A stretch of 55,432 nt of DNA from positions 1 to 55,432 of the forward strand of contig JAAEYW010000024.1 of assembly GCA_018223185.1 (NCBI GenBank). Direction: 5' to 3'. Position 1 is the first letter of the stretch. Every line of letters starts with the position of its first letter. Source of the DNA: Oceanospirillales bacterium. Its GTDB lineage: Bacteria > Pseudomonadota > Gammaproteobacteria > Pseudomonadales > Balneatricaceae. Below the pieces are notes generated by a model, which had not been told where the DNA came from, searched no databases, and saw nothing but the letters and a program-made list of their open reading frames with translations. The position numbers and the translations under genes are program-made. Below, piece by piece: positions 26,229 through 37,237 of this stretch.

Positions 26229-27557
26229 CTAGCGCAGCAGGCCAGCACCGCCTCCTTTAAGATTCGACTTCTTCATCAGGGATTCATACTGATGAGACAT
26301 CAGGTGCGACTGTACTTGTGCCATGAAATCCATCACAACAACAACTACAATCAGCAGTGATGTACCACCGAAGTAGAAAGGTACATTCCAGGCCACAACC
26401 AGGAACTGAGGCATCAGAGATACCGCAGTGATGTACAGAGCGCCAAACAGTGTCAGACGTCCCAGCACATTATCGATGTACTTAGCAGATTGCTCCCCTG
26501 GGCGGATACCCGGGATGAATGCACCAGATTTCTTCAGGTTATCAGCCACATCTTTCGGATTGAAAACAATCGCGGTGTAGAAGTAACAGAAGAAAATGAT
26601 ACATACCGAAAACAGCAGGATATACAGCGGCTGACCCGGGCCCAGCGCAAGTGCGATATCCTGTAGCAGCTCCATGCCTTCAGTCTGGCCAAACCACTGA
26701 CCAAGTGAAGCAGGGAACAGCAGAATGCTTGAAGCGAAGATCGGCGGAATAACACCAGCCATATTTACCTTTAACGGCAGATGGCTGGTCTGTGCAGCGT
26801 ACATACGACGCCCCTGCTGACGTTTCGCATAGTTAATGGTGATACGGCGTTGGCCGCGCTCCATAAACACTACGAAACCAACAGTGGCAACCGCCAGCAC
26901 AGCAATGGCCAGCAACGCCAGGATATTAAGATCCCCCTGACGTGCTGATTCAAAGGACTGACCGATCGCACTAGGCAGACCGGCAACAATACCAGCGAAG
27001 ATCAGGATTGAGATACCGTTACCGATACCCCGCTCAGTTACCTGTTCACCCAGCCACATCAGGAACACTGCACCCGCTACCAGAGTGACAACCGCTACAA
27101 AGTAGAAATTGGCATCTGCTGAGAATGCTACGCCCTGATTCGCCAGACCAACCGCCATACCAAACGACTGTACAGTCGCAAGAATGACAGTGCCGTAACG
27201 AGTATACTGATTGATCTTCCGACGACCAGCCTCACCCTCTTTCTTAAGCTGCGCCAGAGAAGGGCTCACCACCGTCATCAGCTGCATAATAATAGATGCA
27301 GAGATGTACGGCATGATACCCAACGCCAGAATACTCATTCGCTCCAGCGCACCACCTGAGAACATGTTAAACATGCTCAGAATAGTGCCCTGATTCTGTT
27401 CAAAGAGTGCTGCCAGACGATCAGGATTGATACCAGGTACCGGAATATGTGCACCGATACGGTATACAACGATCGCGATCAGAACAAACAGCAGGCGGGA
27501 TTTAAGCTCGCCTAAGCCGTTCTGATTGCCTGCTGGTACTGGTCCTTTCTTAGCCAT
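26229..27557 (-). CDS. secY: Protein translocase channel subunit SecY
   Basis: Ten-helix inner-membrane channel of the Sec translocon, working with SecE (also in this window) and SecG. The 442 residues match E. coli (443). Landmarks are [14 protein letters not shown] near the N-terminus, the plug region and helix 2 ([23 protein letters not shown]), the cytoplasmic loop [19 protein letters not shown], and the C-terminal [31 protein letters not shown]. Its ATG abuts the rplO stop without spacer. Confidence 0.98.
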   Translation of the reverse strand: MAKKGPVPAGNQNGLGELKSRLLFVLIAIVVYRIGAHIPVPGINPDRLAALFEQNQGTILSMFNMFSGGALERMSILALGIMPYISASIIMQLMTVVSPSLAQLKKEGEAGRRKINQYTRYGTVILATVQSFGMAVGLANQGVAFSADANFYFVAVVTLVAGAVFLMWLGEQVTERGIGNGISILIFAGIVAGLPSAIGQSFESARQGDLNILALLAIAVLAVATVGFVVFMERGQRRITINYAKRQQGRRMYAAQTSHLPLKVNMAGVIPPIFASSILLFPASLGQWFGQTEGMELLQDIALALGPGQPLYILLFSVCIIFFCYFYTAIVFNPKDVADNLKKSGAFIPGIRPGEQSAKYIDNVLGRLTLFGALYITAVSLMPQFLVVAWNVPFYFGGTSLLIVVVVVMDFMAQVQSHLMSHQYESLMKKSNLKGGGAGLLR

Positions 27558-27992
27558 TTATTCCTCGACTTTTCCGCCTGCAGCTTCAATTGCAGCCAGA
27601 GCGCCTTTGGTCACTTTAAGACCTTTAACGGTAACTGCTTTGGTGATTTCACCTGACAGGATCACGCGCGCACGCTTGATGCTGTCTTTGATGATATCCG
27701 CTTTTTTCAGTGCATCCAGGTCGATCACTTCAGCATCAATCTTTGCCAGCTCATTCAGGCGAATTTCTGCAACGAATGCAGCCTGACGAGAGGTAAAACC
27801 GAACTTAGGCAGACGACGCTGCAGTGGCATTTGACCACCTTCGAAACCTGGTTTCACAGAACCGCCGGAGCGGGATTTCTGACCCTTATGGCCACGACCA
27901 CCGGTTTTACCCAGGCCGGAACCAATACCGCGGCCTACACGCTTAGGAGCGTGCTTAGAACCTTCGGCAGGACTCAGTGTATTAAGACGCAT
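27558..27992 (-). CDS. rplO: 50S ribosomal protein L15
   Basis: Late-assembly large-subunit protein. 144 residues with the glycine/basic N-terminal region [43 protein letters not shown] that threads into 23S rRNA, and a globular C-terminus. spc operon, between rpmD and secY; the stop abuts the secY start. Confidence 0.98.
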   Translation of the reverse strand: MRLNTLSPAEGSKHAPKRVGRGIGSGLGKTGGRGHKGQKSRSGGSVKPGFEGGQMPLQRRLPKFGFTSRQAAFVAEIRLNELAKIDAEVIDLDALKKADIIKDSIKRARVILSGEITKAVTVKGLKVTKGALAAIEAAGGKVEE

Positions 27993-28002
27993 AACGGACT
28001 CC

Positions 28003-28185
28003 TTATTCGCCTTCTACACGAACCATGTAGTTAACTTTGTTGATCATACCGCGTACGGAAGGAGTGTCTTCCACAACAACAGAGTGACCGATACGGCGCA
28101 GACCAAGACCCTGGACACACAATTTGTGCTTAGGCAGGATACCGATGGTGCTGCGTACAAGTGTTACCTTGAGAGTAGATGCCAT
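28003..28185 (-). CDS. rpmD: 50S ribosomal protein L30
   Basis: Small 60-residue large-subunit protein with the typical [18 protein letters not shown] start and [32 protein letters not shown] core. spc operon between rpsE and rplO. Confidence 0.97.
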   Translation of the reverse strand: MASTLKVTLVRSTIGILPKHKLCVQGLGLRRIGHSVVVEDTPSVRGMINKVNYMVRVEGE

Positions 28186-28191
28186 CGTTGA

Positions 28192-28692
28192 TTACCCCAG
28201 AATGTCTTCTACGGACTTACCACGCTTAGCAGCAACATCTTCAGGAGATGTCATGCTAGCAAGACCGTTGATAGTTGCGCGAACAACGTTTACTGGGTTG
28301 GTAGAGCCGTAGCACTTAGCCAGTACGTTGTGAACACCAGCGATTTCCAGTACGGCACGCATTGCACCACCGGCAATTACACCGGTACCTTCAGAAGCTG
28401 GCTGCATGTACACTTTAGAAGCACCGTGACGGGCTTTAATTGGGTACTGCAGAGTTGTGCCATTCAGCTCAACTGTGATCATATTGCGACGCGCTTGCTC
28501 CATCGCTTTTTGAATCGCCGCAGGCACTTCACGCGCCTTACCGCGACCGAAGCCTACGCGGCCATTTCCGTCACCAACAACAGTCAAAGCGGTGAAACCG
28601 AAGATACGACCACCCTTAACTACTTTGGCAACACGGTTAACCTGTACAAGTTTCTCTTGCAGGTCACCGTCTTTCTGTTCGTGATTTGCCAT
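28192..28692 (-). CDS. rpsE: 30S ribosomal protein S5
   Basis: Decoding-fidelity protein at the mRNA entry. I choose ATG 28692 (AGGGG eight bases upstream) over a TTG two codons earlier, giving 166 residues. The double-stranded RNA-binding N-domain ([40 protein letters not shown]) and the conserved loop region ([21 protein letters not shown]) are intact; no spectinomycin-resistance deletion is apparent. Confidence 0.97.
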   Translation of the reverse strand: MANHEQKDGDLQEKLVQVNRVAKVVKGGRIFGFTALTVVGDGNGRVGFGRGKAREVPAAIQKAMEQARRNMITVELNGTTLQYPIKARHGASKVYMQPASEGTGVIAGGAMRAVLEIAGVHNVLAKCYGSTNPVNVVRATINGLASMTSPEDVAAKRGKSVEDILG

Positions 28693-28703
28693 TGTCAAAC
28701 CCC

Positions 28704-29054
28704 TTAGAATTCCAGGCCGCCTTCACGGGCTGCATCTGCCAACGCTTTAACTCGTCCATGGTATTTAAAACCAGAACGGTCGAAAGCAACCTTAGTCACG
28801 CCAGCGTCTTTTGCGCGCTGAGCGATCAGTGTGCCTACTTTAGTAGCGGCATCAGTGTTACCGGTAGTGTCACTACGCAGGTCTTTCTCTACAGTTGAAG
28901 CTGCAGCCAGAACCTGACCACCATCAGCAGAGATAACCTGTGCATAGATGTGACGTGGTGTACGGGTTACACACAGACGTACTGCGCCCAGTTCACGCAT
29001 TTTGTAACGGGCACGGCGGGCACGGCGAATACGAGATGTTTTCTTTTCGTTCAT
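28704..29054 (-). CDS. rplR: 50S ribosomal protein L18
   Basis: 5S rRNA-binding protein of the central protuberance. 116 residues beginning [22 protein letters not shown] and ending in the conserved [26 protein letters not shown]. spc operon between rplF and rpsE. Confidence 0.98.
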   Translation of the reverse strand: MNEKKTSRIRRARRARYKMRELGAVRLCVTRTPRHIYAQVISADGGQVLAAASTVEKDLRSDTTGNTDAATKVGTLIAQRAKDAGVTKVAFDRSGFKYHGRVKALADAAREGGLEF

Positions 29055-29063
29055 GACCCTACC

Positions 29064-29597
29064 TTACTTCTTCTTAGCTTCTTTACGGCGAACAAATTCG
29101 TCAGCGTAACGTACACCCTTACCTTTGTAAGGCTCTGGTGGACGGAAAGCACGAACTTCTGCAGCGGCCTGGCCCAGAGCTTGTTTATCGGCTGCATTCA
29201 GCACGATAGTCGTCTGGCCTTCCATTGCTGCGGTAACGCCTTCAGGCAGTTGGTAATCGATTGGGTGTGAATAACCCAGAGTCAGGCTCAGCGTATTGCC
29301 GTTTACGGCAGCACGATAACCAACACCCTGAAGCAGCAGTTTCTTAGAGAAACCAGTACTTACACCAACAACCATGTTATTAACCAGAGAACGGGTAGTA
29401 CCAGCCAGCGCATTAGCAGACTTGCTGCCATCGCGTGCTGCGAACTTAAGAGTGTTCTCTTCAGTGGTTACTTCTACAGACGGGTGAACAGCCAGACCCA
29501 GGGCACCATTACCGCCCTTTACATTGATCTGCTGACCTTCAACCTTAGCTTCAACACCTGCCGGTAGGACAACGGGACTTTTAGCAACTCGAGACAT
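29064..29597 (-). CDS. rplF: 50S ribosomal protein L6
   Basis: Protein near the factor-binding centre, with two similar domains. 177 residues as in E. coli. [16 protein letters not shown] opens the protein and [25 protein letters not shown] closes it. spc operon between rpsH and rplR. Confidence 0.98.
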   Translation of the reverse strand: MSRVAKSPVVLPAGVEAKVEGQQINVKGGNGALGLAVHPSVEVTTEENTLKFAARDGSKSANALAGTTRSLVNNMVVGVSTGFSKKLLLQGVGYRAAVNGNTLSLTLGYSHPIDYQLPEGVTAAMEGQTTIVLNAADKQALGQAAAEVRAFRPPEPYKGKGVRYADEFVRRKEAKKK

Positions 29598-29608
29598 ATT
29601 TCCAGCTC

Positions 29609-30001
29609 CTAGAATACCGTGCAGATGACTTCGCCGCCGATACCGGCAGCACGCGCAGCGCGATCAGTCATCACACCGTGAGAGGTGGAAACGATAGCTA
29701 CGCCCAGACCGCCAGCAACTTTAGGCAGATCAGACGCGCCTTTATATACTCGCAAACTTGGACGGCTAACTCGCTGGATTGACTCAATAACCGGCTTGCC
29801 TTCGAAGTATTTCAGTTCAACAGTCATCACTGGCTTACCTTCGCCTTCAACAGCGAAGTCAGCAATGTAACCTTCCTCTTTCAGAACTGCAGCAACAGAT
29901 GCTTTCAGTTTAGAAGCAGGCATAGTTACAGCTGATTTCTCAGCCATATGACCATTACGAATACGGGTTAGCATATCCGCAAGAGTGTCTTGCATACTCA
30001 T
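29609..30001 (-). CDS. rpsH: 30S ribosomal protein S8
   Basis: Primary 16S rRNA-binding protein and, in E. coli, translational repressor of the spc operon via the rplX-rplE region. 130 residues, [18 protein letters not shown] at the start and the typical [26 protein letters not shown] end. Two nearby ATGs allow a start two codons later. Confidence 0.98.
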   Translation of the reverse strand: MSMQDTLADMLTRIRNGHMAEKSAVTMPASKLKASVAAVLKEEGYIADFAVEGEGKPVMTVELKYFEGKPVIESIQRVSRPSLRVYKGASDLPKVAGGLGVAIVSTSHGVMTDRAARAAGIGGEVICTVF

Positions 30002-30069
30002 GGTTTATTTTCCTTTGTGCAGCGCAATGCGGTAGCAGGATGGGAATCATCCTGCCCTGACCACTGTGC

Positions 30070-30375
30070 TTACCAACTTGCTTTTTTCAGGCCCGGTACG
30101 TCACCACGCATTGCAGCTTCACGCAGTTTGATCCGACTCAGACCAAACTTACGGTAAACAGCGTGTGGACGACCCGTTACCTGACAACGACGCACCTGGC
30201 GAACCGGGTTAGCGTCACGCGGCAGCTTTTGCAGAGCTACCTGAGCTTCCCATACATCATCTTCAGAAGATGCCGGGTTCTTAACGATTGCTTTAAGAGC
30301 AGCACGCTTTTCAGCATACTTGGCAACCATTTTTGCGCGTTTAGCTTCGCGCGCTTTCATACATACCTTAGCCAT
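30070..30375 (-). CDS. rpsN: 30S ribosomal protein S14 (zinc-free form)
   Basis: Head protein of the small subunit. [20 protein letters not shown] gives the standard 101 residues; longer upstream extensions in frame run into rplE and are rejected. The zinc CxxC pairs of C+ paralogues are absent, so this is the long C- form. The C-terminus [39 protein letters not shown] is invariant-like. Confidence 0.97.
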   Translation of the reverse strand: MAKVCMKAREAKRAKMVAKYAEKRAALKAIVKNPASSEDDVWEAQVALQKLPRDANPVRQVRRCQVTGRPHAVYRKFGLSRIKLREAAMRGDVPGLKKASW

Positions 30376-30385
30376 TACTCTACCC

Positions 30386-30925
30386 TTACTTTTTGAATGG
30401 GAAGTTGAGGGCTGCCAGCAGGGCACGACCTTCGTCGTTAGTGCGAGCAGTGGTGGTGATGGTAATATCCATACCACGCAGCTTATCTACCTTATCGTAT
30501 TCGATTTCAGGGAAGATGATCTGCTCTTTCACGCCCATGCTGTAGTTACCACGACCATCAAAAGATTTCGGGTTCAGGCCACGGAAGTCACGAATACGTG
30601 GGATCGAGATATCAACCAGACGGTCCAGGAATTCCCACATACGCTCACCGCGCAGAGTAACCTTACAACCGATTGGCCAACCTTCACGAACCTTAAAGCC
30701 AGCAATTGACTTGCGGGCCAGGGTTACAACAGGCTTCTGACCTGCAATTGCCTGCATTTCTGCTACGGCATTATCCAGCTGCTTTTTATCACCCAGCGCT
30801 TCACCAACACCCATGTTCAGGGTGATTTTGGTCAGGCGTGGTACAGCCATCACGTTAGGGCAGCTCAGATCGTCTTTCAACTGCTGCTTAACGGACTCGT
30901 TATAGAGTGCTTTTAATCTAGACAT
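30386..30925 (-). CDS. rplE: 50S ribosomal protein L5
   Basis: 5S rRNA-binding protein of the central protuberance contacting P-site tRNA. 179 residues as in E. coli; [19 protein letters not shown] and the C-terminal [28 protein letters not shown] are typical. spc operon between rplX and rpsN. Confidence 0.98.
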   Translation of the reverse strand: MSRLKALYNESVKQQLKDDLSCPNVMAVPRLTKITLNMGVGEALGDKKQLDNAVAEMQAIAGQKPVVTLARKSIAGFKVREGWPIGCKVTLRGERMWEFLDRLVDISIPRIRDFRGLNPKSFDGRGNYSMGVKEQIIFPEIEYDKVDKLRGMDITITTTARTNDEGRALLAALNFPFKK

Positions 30926-30939
30926 GGCATCAACTCCTA

Positions 30940-31257
30940 TTACTTAGCGATAAGTTCGCCGTTGGATTTGAAGATCCGGACTTTGTTGCCATCTTCCAGA
31001 ACTTTGAAACCAACACGGTCACCTTTACCGGTAGCAGAGTTGAAGATAGCGATGTTAGATACTGCAATCGCTGCTTCTTTCTCTACGATACCGCCAGCTT
31101 TACCCAGCATTGGGTTAGGCTTGGTGTGTTTCTTAACCATGTTGATGCCAGACACGATCAGGCGGTCATTAGCAAGAACACGCAGAACCTTGCCGCGCTT
31201 GCCTTTGTCTCTGCCTGCAATAACGATTACTTCGTCGTTACGAATGATTTTACGCAT
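30940..31257 (-). CDS. rplX: 50S ribosomal protein L24
   Basis: Assembly-initiating large-subunit protein with an N-terminal KOW motif ([21 protein letters not shown], about 7-27). 105 residues. It is preceded by a 101-bp gap containing two terminator-like hairpins, so its expression may be tuned separately from rplN. Confidence 0.98.
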   Translation of the reverse strand: MRKIIRNDEVIVIAGRDKGKRGKVLRVLANDRLIVSGINMVKKHTKPNPMLGKAGGIVEKEAAIAVSNIAIFNSATGKGDRVGFKVLEDGNKVRIFKSNGELIAK

Positions 31258-31292
31258 TAATTTCCATCCTTTCCTACTACCCTCTCATGCTT

Positions 31293-31326
31293 AAAAACGC
31301 CAAGCCCTTTCGAGCTTAGCGTTTTT
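31293..31326 (-). terminator. Terminator-like hairpin inside the spc operon (rplN-rplX gap)
   Basis: A 13-bp stem (AAAAACGCCAAGC with GCTTAGCGTTTTT on plus; a G-U wobble on the transcript) with an 8-base loop, followed on the minus strand by T-rich sequence. It lies mid-operon upstream of essential genes, so it presumably acts as a partial terminator, attenuator or processing site. Confidence 0.6.
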
Positions 31327-31330
31327 GCAT

Positions 31331-31358
31331 AAATCCTGACTTGCGACGGTCGGGATTT
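31331..31358. terminator. Second hairpin directly after the rplN stop
   Basis: AAATCCTGAC (31331-31340) pairs with GTCGGGATTT (31349-31358) through an 8-base loop. The stem is fully paired (one G-T) on plus and has one mismatch on minus. It abuts the rplN stop codon. Confidence 0.45.
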
Positions 31359-31727
31359 TTATAGCACTTCAGGCGCCAGGGAAATGATTTTCATAAACTT
31401 CTCAGAGCGAAGTTCACGAGTTACTGGGCCAAAGATACGAGTACCGATCGGTGCGGAGTTGGCGTTCAATAGAACCGCTGAGTTTGTATCAAAGCGAATA
31501 ATTGAACCGTCCGGGCGCCGAACACCTTTACGGGTACGTACCACAACAGCATTAAGGACCTGACCTTTTTTCACCTTACCGCGAGGAATTGCTTCCTTAA
31601 CAGTAACTTTGATGATGTCACCTACACCGGCATAACGACGGTGTGAGCCACCCAGGACCTTGATACACTGTACTCGCTTGGCGCCGCTGTTATCAGCAAC
31701 ATCAAGCATAGATTCTGTTTGAATCAT
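31359..31727 (-). CDS. rplN: 50S ribosomal protein L14
   Basis: Intersubunit-bridge protein. 122 residues; [27 protein letters not shown] and the C-terminal [18 protein letters not shown] are characteristic. First gene of the spc operon by E. coli convention. An 82-bp gap separates it from rpsQ, where an AGGCTATTTT / AAAATAGTCT stem is found but no convincing promoter. Confidence 0.98.
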   Translation of the reverse strand: MIQTESMLDVADNSGAKRVQCIKVLGGSHRRYAGVGDIIKVTVKEAIPRGKVKKGQVLNAVVVRTRKGVRRPDGSIIRFDTNSAVLLNANSAPIGTRIFGPVTRELRSEKFMKIISLAPEVL

Positions 31728-31809
31728 GGGTCTCTACTCCAAAATTCAGACTATTTTCTTCGCTCTTTAGGGCTCAAAAATAGCCTGCCAGAAGCAAAGG
31801 TGCGTTATA

Positions 31810-32073
31810 TTACACCTTTACTGCCTGTTCTTCAATCTTAACTAGCGTCCAAGACTTACTTTTTGAAAGCGGACGGGATTCAGCAACAGTCACTGTATCT
31901 CCCATCTGACATTCATTCTGTTCGTCATGCGCATGCAGCTTAGTGGAGCGAGTTACGAATTTCCCGTAGATCGGGTGCTTCTCTTTACGCTCAACCAGAA
32001 CGGTAATAGTTTTGTCAGCTTTGTTGCTGATAACTTTACCGGTCACAGTACGTGTACGTTTTTCTGCAGCCAT
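31810..32073 (-). CDS. rpsQ: 30S ribosomal protein S17
   Basis: Primary 16S rRNA-binding OB-fold protein. 87 residues with [32 protein letters not shown] and the conserved [18 protein letters not shown] segment. End of the S10 operon, directly after rpmC. Confidence 0.98.
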   Translation of the reverse strand: MAAEKRTRTVTGKVISNKADKTITVLVERKEKHPIYGKFVTRSTKLHAHDEQNECQMGDTVTVAESRPLSKSKSWTLVKIEEQAVKV

Positions 32074-32074
32074 A

Positions 32075-32266
32075 TTAGTTACCTGCTTTCTGATTCAGTA
32101 CGGTCTTAACGCGCGCGATGTCGCGACGCACCTGACCCAGCATATGATTCTGAGCCAGCTGACCAGTTGCTTTCTGCATACGCAGATTGAACTGATCCTT
32201 CAAAAGACCCAGCAAAGTCTGCTGGAGTTCTTCGGCGGATTGTTCGCGCAGTTCAGTTGCTTTCAT
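32075..32266 (-). CDS. rpmC: 50S ribosomal protein L29
   Basis: Coiled two-helix protein at the tunnel exit near the SRP and trigger factor dock. [22 protein letters not shown] gives 63 residues, as in E. coli. The ATG overlaps the rplP stop by one base (TGATG); a GTG one codon earlier would give a 4-bp overlap. Confidence 0.96.
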   Translation of the reverse strand: MKATELREQSAEELQQTLLGLLKDQFNLRMQKATGQLAQNHMLGQVRRDIARVKTVLNQKAGN

Positions 32267-32679
32267 CACATCACCGTCCGTTTAACAATGGTGGTAGCCA
32301 ACGGCAATTTTGCCGCAGCCAGATTGAATGCCTCAGTTGCAAGATCATCAGGCACACCGCTCATTTCGAACAGTACTTTACCTGGTTTGATCTGGCATAC
32401 CCAGTATTCAACACTACCCTTACCTTTACCCATCCGCACTTCGAGTGGCTTACCTGTAATCGGCTTGTCCGGGAACACGCGAATCCAGATTTTACCACCA
32501 CGCTTTACGTGACGAGTCATAGTACGACGAGCAGCCTCGATCTGACGAGCAGTGATACGACCACGCTCTGTCGCTTTAAGTGCAATTTCACCGAAGCTGA
32601 CTGCACTACCGCGCTCTGACAGACCGCGGTTGCGGCCTTTCATAACTTTGCGGAATTTAAGTCTCTTAGGTTGCAGCAT
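32266..32679 (-). CDS. rplP: 50S ribosomal protein L16
   Basis: Protein at the A-site side of the peptidyl transferase region. 137 residues; [21 protein letters not shown] and [25 protein letters not shown] are diagnostic, including the arginine loop hydroxylated in E. coli. S10 operon between rpsC and rpmC. Confidence 0.98.
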   Translation of the reverse strand: MLQPKRLKFRKVMKGRNRGLSERGSAVSFGEIALKATERGRITARQIEAARRTMTRHVKRGGKIWIRVFPDKPITGKPLEVRMGKGKGSVEYWVCQIKPGKVLFEMSGVPDDLATEAFNLAAAKLPLATTIVKRTVM

Positions 32680-32691
32680 TGATAATTACCC

Positions 32692-33378
32692 CTACTTTGA
32701 ACCTTTCTTCTTAGGTTGAGCATTTTTCTGAGCGCGCACTTCTTCAATGCCACCCAGAATCTCACCTTTGAAGATCCAGACTTTAATACCAAGCACACCG
32801 TAAGTAGTGTGCGCCTCATAAGTACCGTAATCGATATCAGCACGCAGGGTGTGCAGTGGCACACGACCTTCGCGGTACCATTCGGAACGTGCAATCTCAG
32901 CACCGCCCAAACGACCACCTACCTGAATCTTGATACCCTCAGCACCCTGGCGCATAGCGTTCTGCACAGAACGCTTCATAGCACGACGGAACATCACTCG
33001 ACGCTCCAGCTGGCTAGCTACGCTTTGTGCAACCAGTTTGGCATCCAGATCTGGTTTACGGATCTCTTCGATGTTGATGTGAACCGGAACGCCCATCATT
33101 TTAGAGATAGCGTTACGCAGTTTTTCTACATCTTCACCTTTTTTACCAATTACAATGCCTGGACGGGCAGTGAAAATGGTGATTTTAGCATTCTGTGCAG
33201 GACGCTCGATTTCGATGCGGCTTACAGATGCTGCTTTTAATTCGCCTTCCAGATACTCACGTACCTTAAGGTCGTTCAACAGCTTATTAGCGTATTCATT
33301 CTTGTCTGCATACCACACAGAAGTGTGATCTTTAACAATTCCAAGACGAATACCTGTTGGATGTACCTTCTGACCCAT
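32692..33378 (-). CDS. rpsC: 30S ribosomal protein S3
   Basis: mRNA entry-tunnel protein with helicase activity. 228 residues; N-terminal [24 protein letters not shown], the KH domain centred on [18 protein letters not shown], and the C-terminal domain with [31 protein letters not shown]10 operon. Confidence 0.98.
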   Translation of the reverse strand: MGQKVHPTGIRLGIVKDHTSVWYADKNEYANKLLNDLKVREYLEGELKAASVSRIEIERPAQNAKITIFTARPGIVIGKKGEDVEKLRNAISKMMGVPVHINIEEIRKPDLDAKLVAQSVASQLERRVMFRRAMKRSVQNAMRQGAEGIKIQVGGRLGGAEIARSEWYREGRVPLHTLRADIDYGTYEAHTTYGVLGIKVWIFKGEILGGIEEVRAQKNAQPKKKGSK

Positions 33379-33388
33379 GTGGTATCTC

Positions 33389-33721
33389 CTAGCAGTCAGC
33401 TACCTTGACGGTGATGTGGGAGGTGCGCTTCAAAATACGGTCAGCGCGACCCTTCGCACGCGGTCTAATGCGCTTCATAGTCATACCTTCATCAACGAAG
33501 ATCTGTGAAACACGCAGCTCATCAATATCAGCACCTTCGTTATGCTCAGCGTTAGCAATAGCAGACTCAAGTACTTTCTTAACAAGCACCGCACCTTTTT
33601 GCGGGCTGAAAGCCAGAATATTCAGGGCTTCACCCACCGCCTTTCCGCGGATTTGATCGGCAACCAAACGCGCTTTCTGAGCGGAGATATGGGCGCCTTT
33701 ATGCTTAGCGGCTACTTCCAT
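33389..33721 (-). CDS. rplV: 50S ribosomal protein L22
   Basis: Lines the nascent peptide tunnel with an extended beta-hairpin. 110 residues; [24 protein letters not shown] and the hairpin [27 protein letters not shown] are intact, with no macrolide-type deletion apparent. S10 operon between rpsS and rpsC. Confidence 0.98.
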   Translation of the reverse strand: MEVAAKHKGAHISAQKARLVADQIRGKAVGEALNILAFSPQKGAVLVKKVLESAIANAEHNEGADIDELRVSQIFVDEGMTMKRIRPRAKGRADRILKRTSHITVKVADC

Positions 33722-33736
33722 TTTCTTAACTCCCGA

Positions 33737-34012
33737 TTAGCGTTTAGCTTTCTTGTCTGCAGCATGACCCTTGTACGTACGGGTAGCAGCAAACTCGCCT
33801 AATTTATGACCAACCATATCCTCGGTGACAAACACCGGTACGTGCTGACGGCCATTATGAACTGCAATCGTCAGTCCTACGAAGTTTGGAAAAACTGTAG
33901 AACGGCGAGACCATGTTTTGATCGGACGACGATCATTGGCCTCAATTGCAGCTTCTACCTTTTTCAACAGGTGAAGGTCGATAAAAGGACCTTTCTTCAG
34001 TGAACGTGGCAC
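33737..34012 (-). CDS. rpsS: 30S ribosomal protein S19
   Basis: Head protein bridging to the large subunit near the A site. 91 residues; [20 protein letters not shown] and [43 protein letters not shown] are characteristic. S10 operon between rplB and rplV. Confidence 0.98.
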   Translation of the reverse strand: MPRSLKKGPFIDLHLLKKVEAAIEANDRRPIKTWSRRSTVFPNFVGLTIAVHNGRQHVPVFVTEDMVGHKLGEFAATRTYKGHAADKKAKR

Positions 34013-34027
34013 AGCTGTATCCTCTGA

Positions 34028-34855
34028 TTATTTCGCTTGACGACGGCGTACGATCATCTTATCGGTACGCTTGTTCGAACGAGTTTTCTTACCTTTAGTC
34101 GGAACACCCCATGGCGTCACAGGATGACGACCACCAGATGTACGACCTTCACCACCACCATGCGGGTGATCTACCGGGTTCATCGCCACACCACGAACGG
34201 TAGGACGAACACCACGCCAGCGCGTAGCACCAGCTTTACCCAGACGACGCAGAGAGTGCTCGGAGTTACCGACCTCACCCAGTGTCGCGCAGCAGTCAAC
34301 CAGCACTTTACGCATCTCACCTGAACGCAGACGCAGAGTCGCATGAGCGCCTTCACGAGCAATCAGCTGTGCAGATGTACCAGCGGAACGTGCAATCTGA
34401 GCACCCTTACCTGGCTTCATCTCGATACAGTGAATTACGCTACCAACAGGGATGTTACGCAGTGGCAGGCAGTTACCTGGTTTAATATCAGCATTCTGAC
34501 CAGATATCAGAGTATCACCAGCTTTAACGCCTTTAGGGGCGATAATGTAGCGACGCTCACCATCGGCGTACATCAGCAGAGCGATGTGCGCAGAGCGGTT
34601 TGGATCATATTCCAGACGCTCAACGGTAGCAGGGATATCCAGCTTGTTGCGACGGAAATCGATTACACGGTAGTGTTGCTTATGACCGCCACCAATGTGA
34701 CGAGTCGTAATGCGACCATACGTGTTACGACCACCGGTCTTGCTTTTCTTTTCGACCAGAGCAGCGTGTGGCTTACCCTTGTGCAGATCCGGGGTAGATA
34801 CCCGAACTACGTGACGGCGTCCAGCGGAGGTCGGTTTAGATTTAACAATAGCCAT
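34028..34855 (-). CDS. rplB: 50S ribosomal protein L2
   Basis: Conserved protein needed for subunit joining and peptidyl transferase assembly. 275 residues; the functional histidine region [27 protein letters not shown] is present near residue 224, as is the N-terminal basic region. S10 operon between rplW and rpsS. Confidence 0.98.
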   Translation of the reverse strand: MAIVKSKPTSAGRRHVVRVSTPDLHKGKPHAALVEKKSKTGGRNTYGRITTRHIGGGHKQHYRVIDFRRNKLDIPATVERLEYDPNRSAHIALLMYADGERRYIIAPKGVKAGDTLISGQNADIKPGNCLPLRNIPVGSVIHCIEMKPGKGAQIARSAGTSAQLIAREGAHATLRLRSGEMRKVLVDCCATLGEVGNSEHSLRRLGKAGATRWRGVRPTVRGVAMNPVDHPHGGGEGRTSGGRHPVTPWGVPTKGKKTRSNKRTDKMIVRRRQAK

Positions 34856-34869
34856 TCTTGTAACCCCTC

Positions 34870-35166
34870 TTATTCGCCATCGATGAAGTCGATGTCATGA
34901 CCATCAGCCAGGCATACATATGCCTTGCGAACGTCAGAGCGCTTACCCACACCGCGCTGTGTGCGCTTGGTTTTGCCCTTAACGTTGACGATGTTCACGC
35001 CAGTTACTTTTACGTCGAACAACTGTTCAACAGCCTTTTTGATTTCAGGCTTAGTTGCATCAGTTGCTACACGGAATACAACCTGCTGAGAACCTTCAGC
35101 AACAATTGTTGCTTTCTCAGAGATATGCGGCCCTAGCAGTACTTGATAGATGCGTCCTGGATTCAT
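34870..35166 (-). CDS. rplW: 50S ribosomal protein L23
   Basis: Tunnel-exit protein that docks trigger factor and SRP. 98 residues with [43 protein letters not shown]. Its start overlaps the rplD stop by 4 bp, a coupling typical of S10 operons. Confidence 0.98.
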   Translation of the reverse strand: MNPGRIYQVLLGPHISEKATIVAEGSQQVVFRVATDATKPEIKKAVEQLFDVKVTGVNIVNVKGKTKRTQRGVGKRSDVRKAYVCLADGHDIDFIDGE

Positions 35167-35768
35167 GCTAACGCCTCCTCAATTTTCTTGAGAGCAGCAA
35201 CAGTCACAACAACCTTCTCAAAACCAACCAGGCTGACAGGATCGATGCCAGCTGCATCGCGAACGTCAACGTGCGGTACGTTGCGTGCGGCCAGATACAG
35301 ATTCTGCTCTACGTCTTCTGTGATCAGCAGTGCGTTAGTCAGCTCAAGCTCGTTCAGCTTAGCAACAAACTGCTTAGTCTTAGGCGCATCAACCTGGAAG
35401 CTGTCTACAACAACCAGACGCTCCTGACGAACCAGCTCAGACAAGATGCAACGCATCGCAGCGCGATACATTTTCTTGTTAACTTTTTGAGCGTGGTCAC
35501 GCGGCTGAGCAGCGAATGTTACGCCACCAGTACGCCACAGAGGACTACGAATAGTACCGGCACGTGCACGGCCAGTACCTTTTTGACGCCATGGCTTAGC
35601 ACCACCACCGCTTACAGCGGCGCGGTTCTTCTGAGCCTTGGTGCCTTGACGACCACCGGCCAGGTATGCCGTAACAACCTGATGAACCAGTGATTCATTG
35701 AATTCTTTACCAAACGCCAGATCGGAAACTTCTACGCTTCCTCCAGCTCCTGCAAGATTCAGATTCAT
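35163..35768 (-). CDS. rplD: 50S ribosomal protein L4
   Basis: Tunnel-constriction protein; in E. coli it also represses the S10 operon by attenuation and translation block. 201 residues as in E. coli. The loop [30 protein letters not shown] (about 61-90) is intact. Overlaps rplW by 4 bp; the hairpins before rpsJ could be its regulatory target. Confidence 0.98.
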   Translation of the reverse strand: MNLNLAGAGGSVEVSDLAFGKEFNESLVHQVVTAYLAGGRQGTKAQKNRAAVSGGGAKPWRQKGTGRARAGTIRSPLWRTGGVTFAAQPRDHAQKVNKKMYRAAMRCILSELVRQERLVVVDSFQVDAPKTKQFVAKLNELELTNALLITEDVEQNLYLAARNVPHVDVRDAAGIDPVSLVGFEKVVVTVAALKKIEEALA

Positions 35769-35779
35769 TTCAAACCCCC

Positions 35780-36418
35780 TCAGGCACCAGCTTTAACAGC
35801 TGATTTAACGATTACGTCGCCGCCGGTAGCACCAGGTACAGCACCTTTCACTAACAGCAGATTGCGCTCGGCATCGATGCGAACAATTTCCAGGGATTGA
35901 ACGGTTACACGTTCAGCACCCATGTGTCCTGCCATCTTCTTGCCTTTCCACACGCGACCAGGAGTTTGACACTGACCAATAGAACCAGGAGCACGATGAG
36001 AAAGAGAGTTACCGTGCGTCGCATCCTGCATGGAGAAGTTCCAGCGCTTAATACCGCCCTGAAAACCTTTACCTTTGGATTGACCGGTTACATCAATTTT
36101 CTGACCCGCTTCAAAGCGTTCAACAGTCAGTTGATCACCAACATTTACTTCTTCGTCACCTGACAGACGGAACTCCCACAAACCACGACCCGCTTCGGTC
36201 TCTGCTTTCGCAAAGTGACCAGCAGCAGCTTTAGTAACGCGGCTAGCACGACGAGTACCTACAGTTACCTGCACAGCAGAATAACCATCAGTCTCTTCGG
36301 TCTTAACCTGTGTTACACGGTTCGGTTCCACCTCGATGACAGTGACTGGCACTGACACGCCGTCTTCTGTGAAGACTCGAGTCATACCTGCTTTACGTCC
36401 GATTAAAGATACAGACAT
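35780..36418 (-). CDS. rplC: 50S ribosomal protein L3
   Basis: Early-assembly protein with an extension to the peptidyl transferase centre. 212 residues; [20 protein letters not shown] and the methylated-Gln region [27 protein letters not shown] are present. A 102-bp gap to rpsJ contains a GCAGATT / AATCTGC hairpin. Confidence 0.98.
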   Translation of the reverse strand: MSVSLIGRKAGMTRVFTEDGVSVPVTVIEVEPNRVTQVKTEETDGYSAVQVTVGTRRASRVTKAAAGHFAKAETEAGRGLWEFRLSGDEEVNVGDQLTVERFEAGQKIDVTGQSKGKGFQGGIKRWNFSMQDATHGNSLSHRAPGSIGQCQTPGRVWKGKKMAGHMGAERVTVQSLEIVRIDAERNLLLVKGAVPGATGGDVIVKSAVKAGA

Positions 36419-36520
36419 TTTATAAACCTCACATTGCCAGTTGTGTACGGGGCTAAAACCCGCTATGGCTGCCTAAAAGGCATTCCACACGCAGATTTAC
36501 TAATCTGCGCAATCGTCTAA

Positions 36521-36832
36521 TTAGCCGAGGCTAATTTGCACTTCAACACCCGCAGCAAGATCCAGCTTCATCAGAGCATCAACAGTTTTTTCTGTTGGTT
36601 CAACGATGTCCAGAACGCGTTTGTGAGTACGGATCTCATACTGGTCACGTGCATCTTTGTTCACGTGTGGTGAGATCAGAACGGTAAAACGCTCTTTGCG
36701 AGTAGGAAGCGGGATCGGACCATGCACCTGAGCACCTGTCCGCTTAGCAGTCTCAACGATCTCCTGAGCGGAAGAGTCAATCAGGCGATGATCAAAAGCC
36801 TTCAGACGGATTCTGATTTTCTGGTTTTGCAT
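36521..36832 (-). CDS. rpsJ: 30S ribosomal protein S10 / NusE
   Basis: Head protein of the small subunit and, with NusB, part of the antitermination complex. Starting at [34 protein letters not shown] gives the standard 103 residues; a longer in-frame extension is rejected. It leads the S10 operon, with its own near-consensus promoter and leader upstream, separated from tuf by a long repeat-bearing gap. Confidence 0.98.
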   Translation of the reverse strand: MQNQKIRIRLKAFDHRLIDSSAQEIVETAKRTGAQVHGPIPLPTRKERFTVLISPHVNKDARDQYEIRTHKRVLDIVEPTEKTVDALMKLDLAAGVEVQISLG

Positions 36833-36853
36833 TTGACCACAATTCCTAGAATT

Positions 36854-36892
36854 AAAAAAAGGCTTTCGCCACCTAACCCCATTTAACGGGGT
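36854..36892 (-). promoter_or_regulatory. S10-operon leader hairpins
   Basis: In the leader, ACCCC / GGGGT (arms 36876-36880 and 36888-36892) is followed by a GGC-GAAA-GCC mini-stem and seven T on the transcript strand (36854-36870). The layout resembles the L4-controlled attenuator of the E. coli S10 leader, but the second stem has only three strong pairs. Confidence 0.4.
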
Positions 36893-36897
36893 AGCGC

Positions 36898-36926
36898 ATT
36901 CTACATACCCCATACCCCCAAGTCAA
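36898..36926 (-). promoter_or_regulatory. S10-operon promoter
   Basis: Minus-strand TTGACT (36926-36921) and TAGAAT (36903-36898) with a 17-bp spacer rich in G. The predicted leader before rpsJ is about 60 nt. It shows that S10 has its own promoter even though tuf lies upstream on the same strand. Confidence 0.75.
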
Positions 36927-37074
36927 GCCAGTATCGGTTACGAATTATACAGTCCGATTTTTGAGCAACTACTAACAAAGAAAGCCCGATAAAGATAAAG
37001 CAAACTGAAGGACCAGCATTTAAGAACAAGAGAGTTACGAAGCACCCACTTTTATCTCATTTACCGAAGCAGAT

Positions 37075-37186
37075 ACTACGAAGTGATCATCTACTCCGCC
37101 ATTAGCGGACGCAAATGCGAGCGAGTAAATCCAGGCAAAGTTTCTTTGCGCCAGGATTCACGATGCGACAGTGGATATGGCCGCAC
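37075..37186. repeat. Structured intergenic repeat, copy A
   Basis: A 112-bp element about 88% identical to copy B (13 differences). It contains the hairpin GCAAAG-TTT-CTTTGC and the arm GATATGGC, whose complement GCCATATC follows at 37216-37223. Confidence 0.8.
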
Positions 37187-37237
37187 CATCATGAGCAAAG
37201 AAATCGAAACCTTAAGCCATATCAGCTAAAAAAACGT

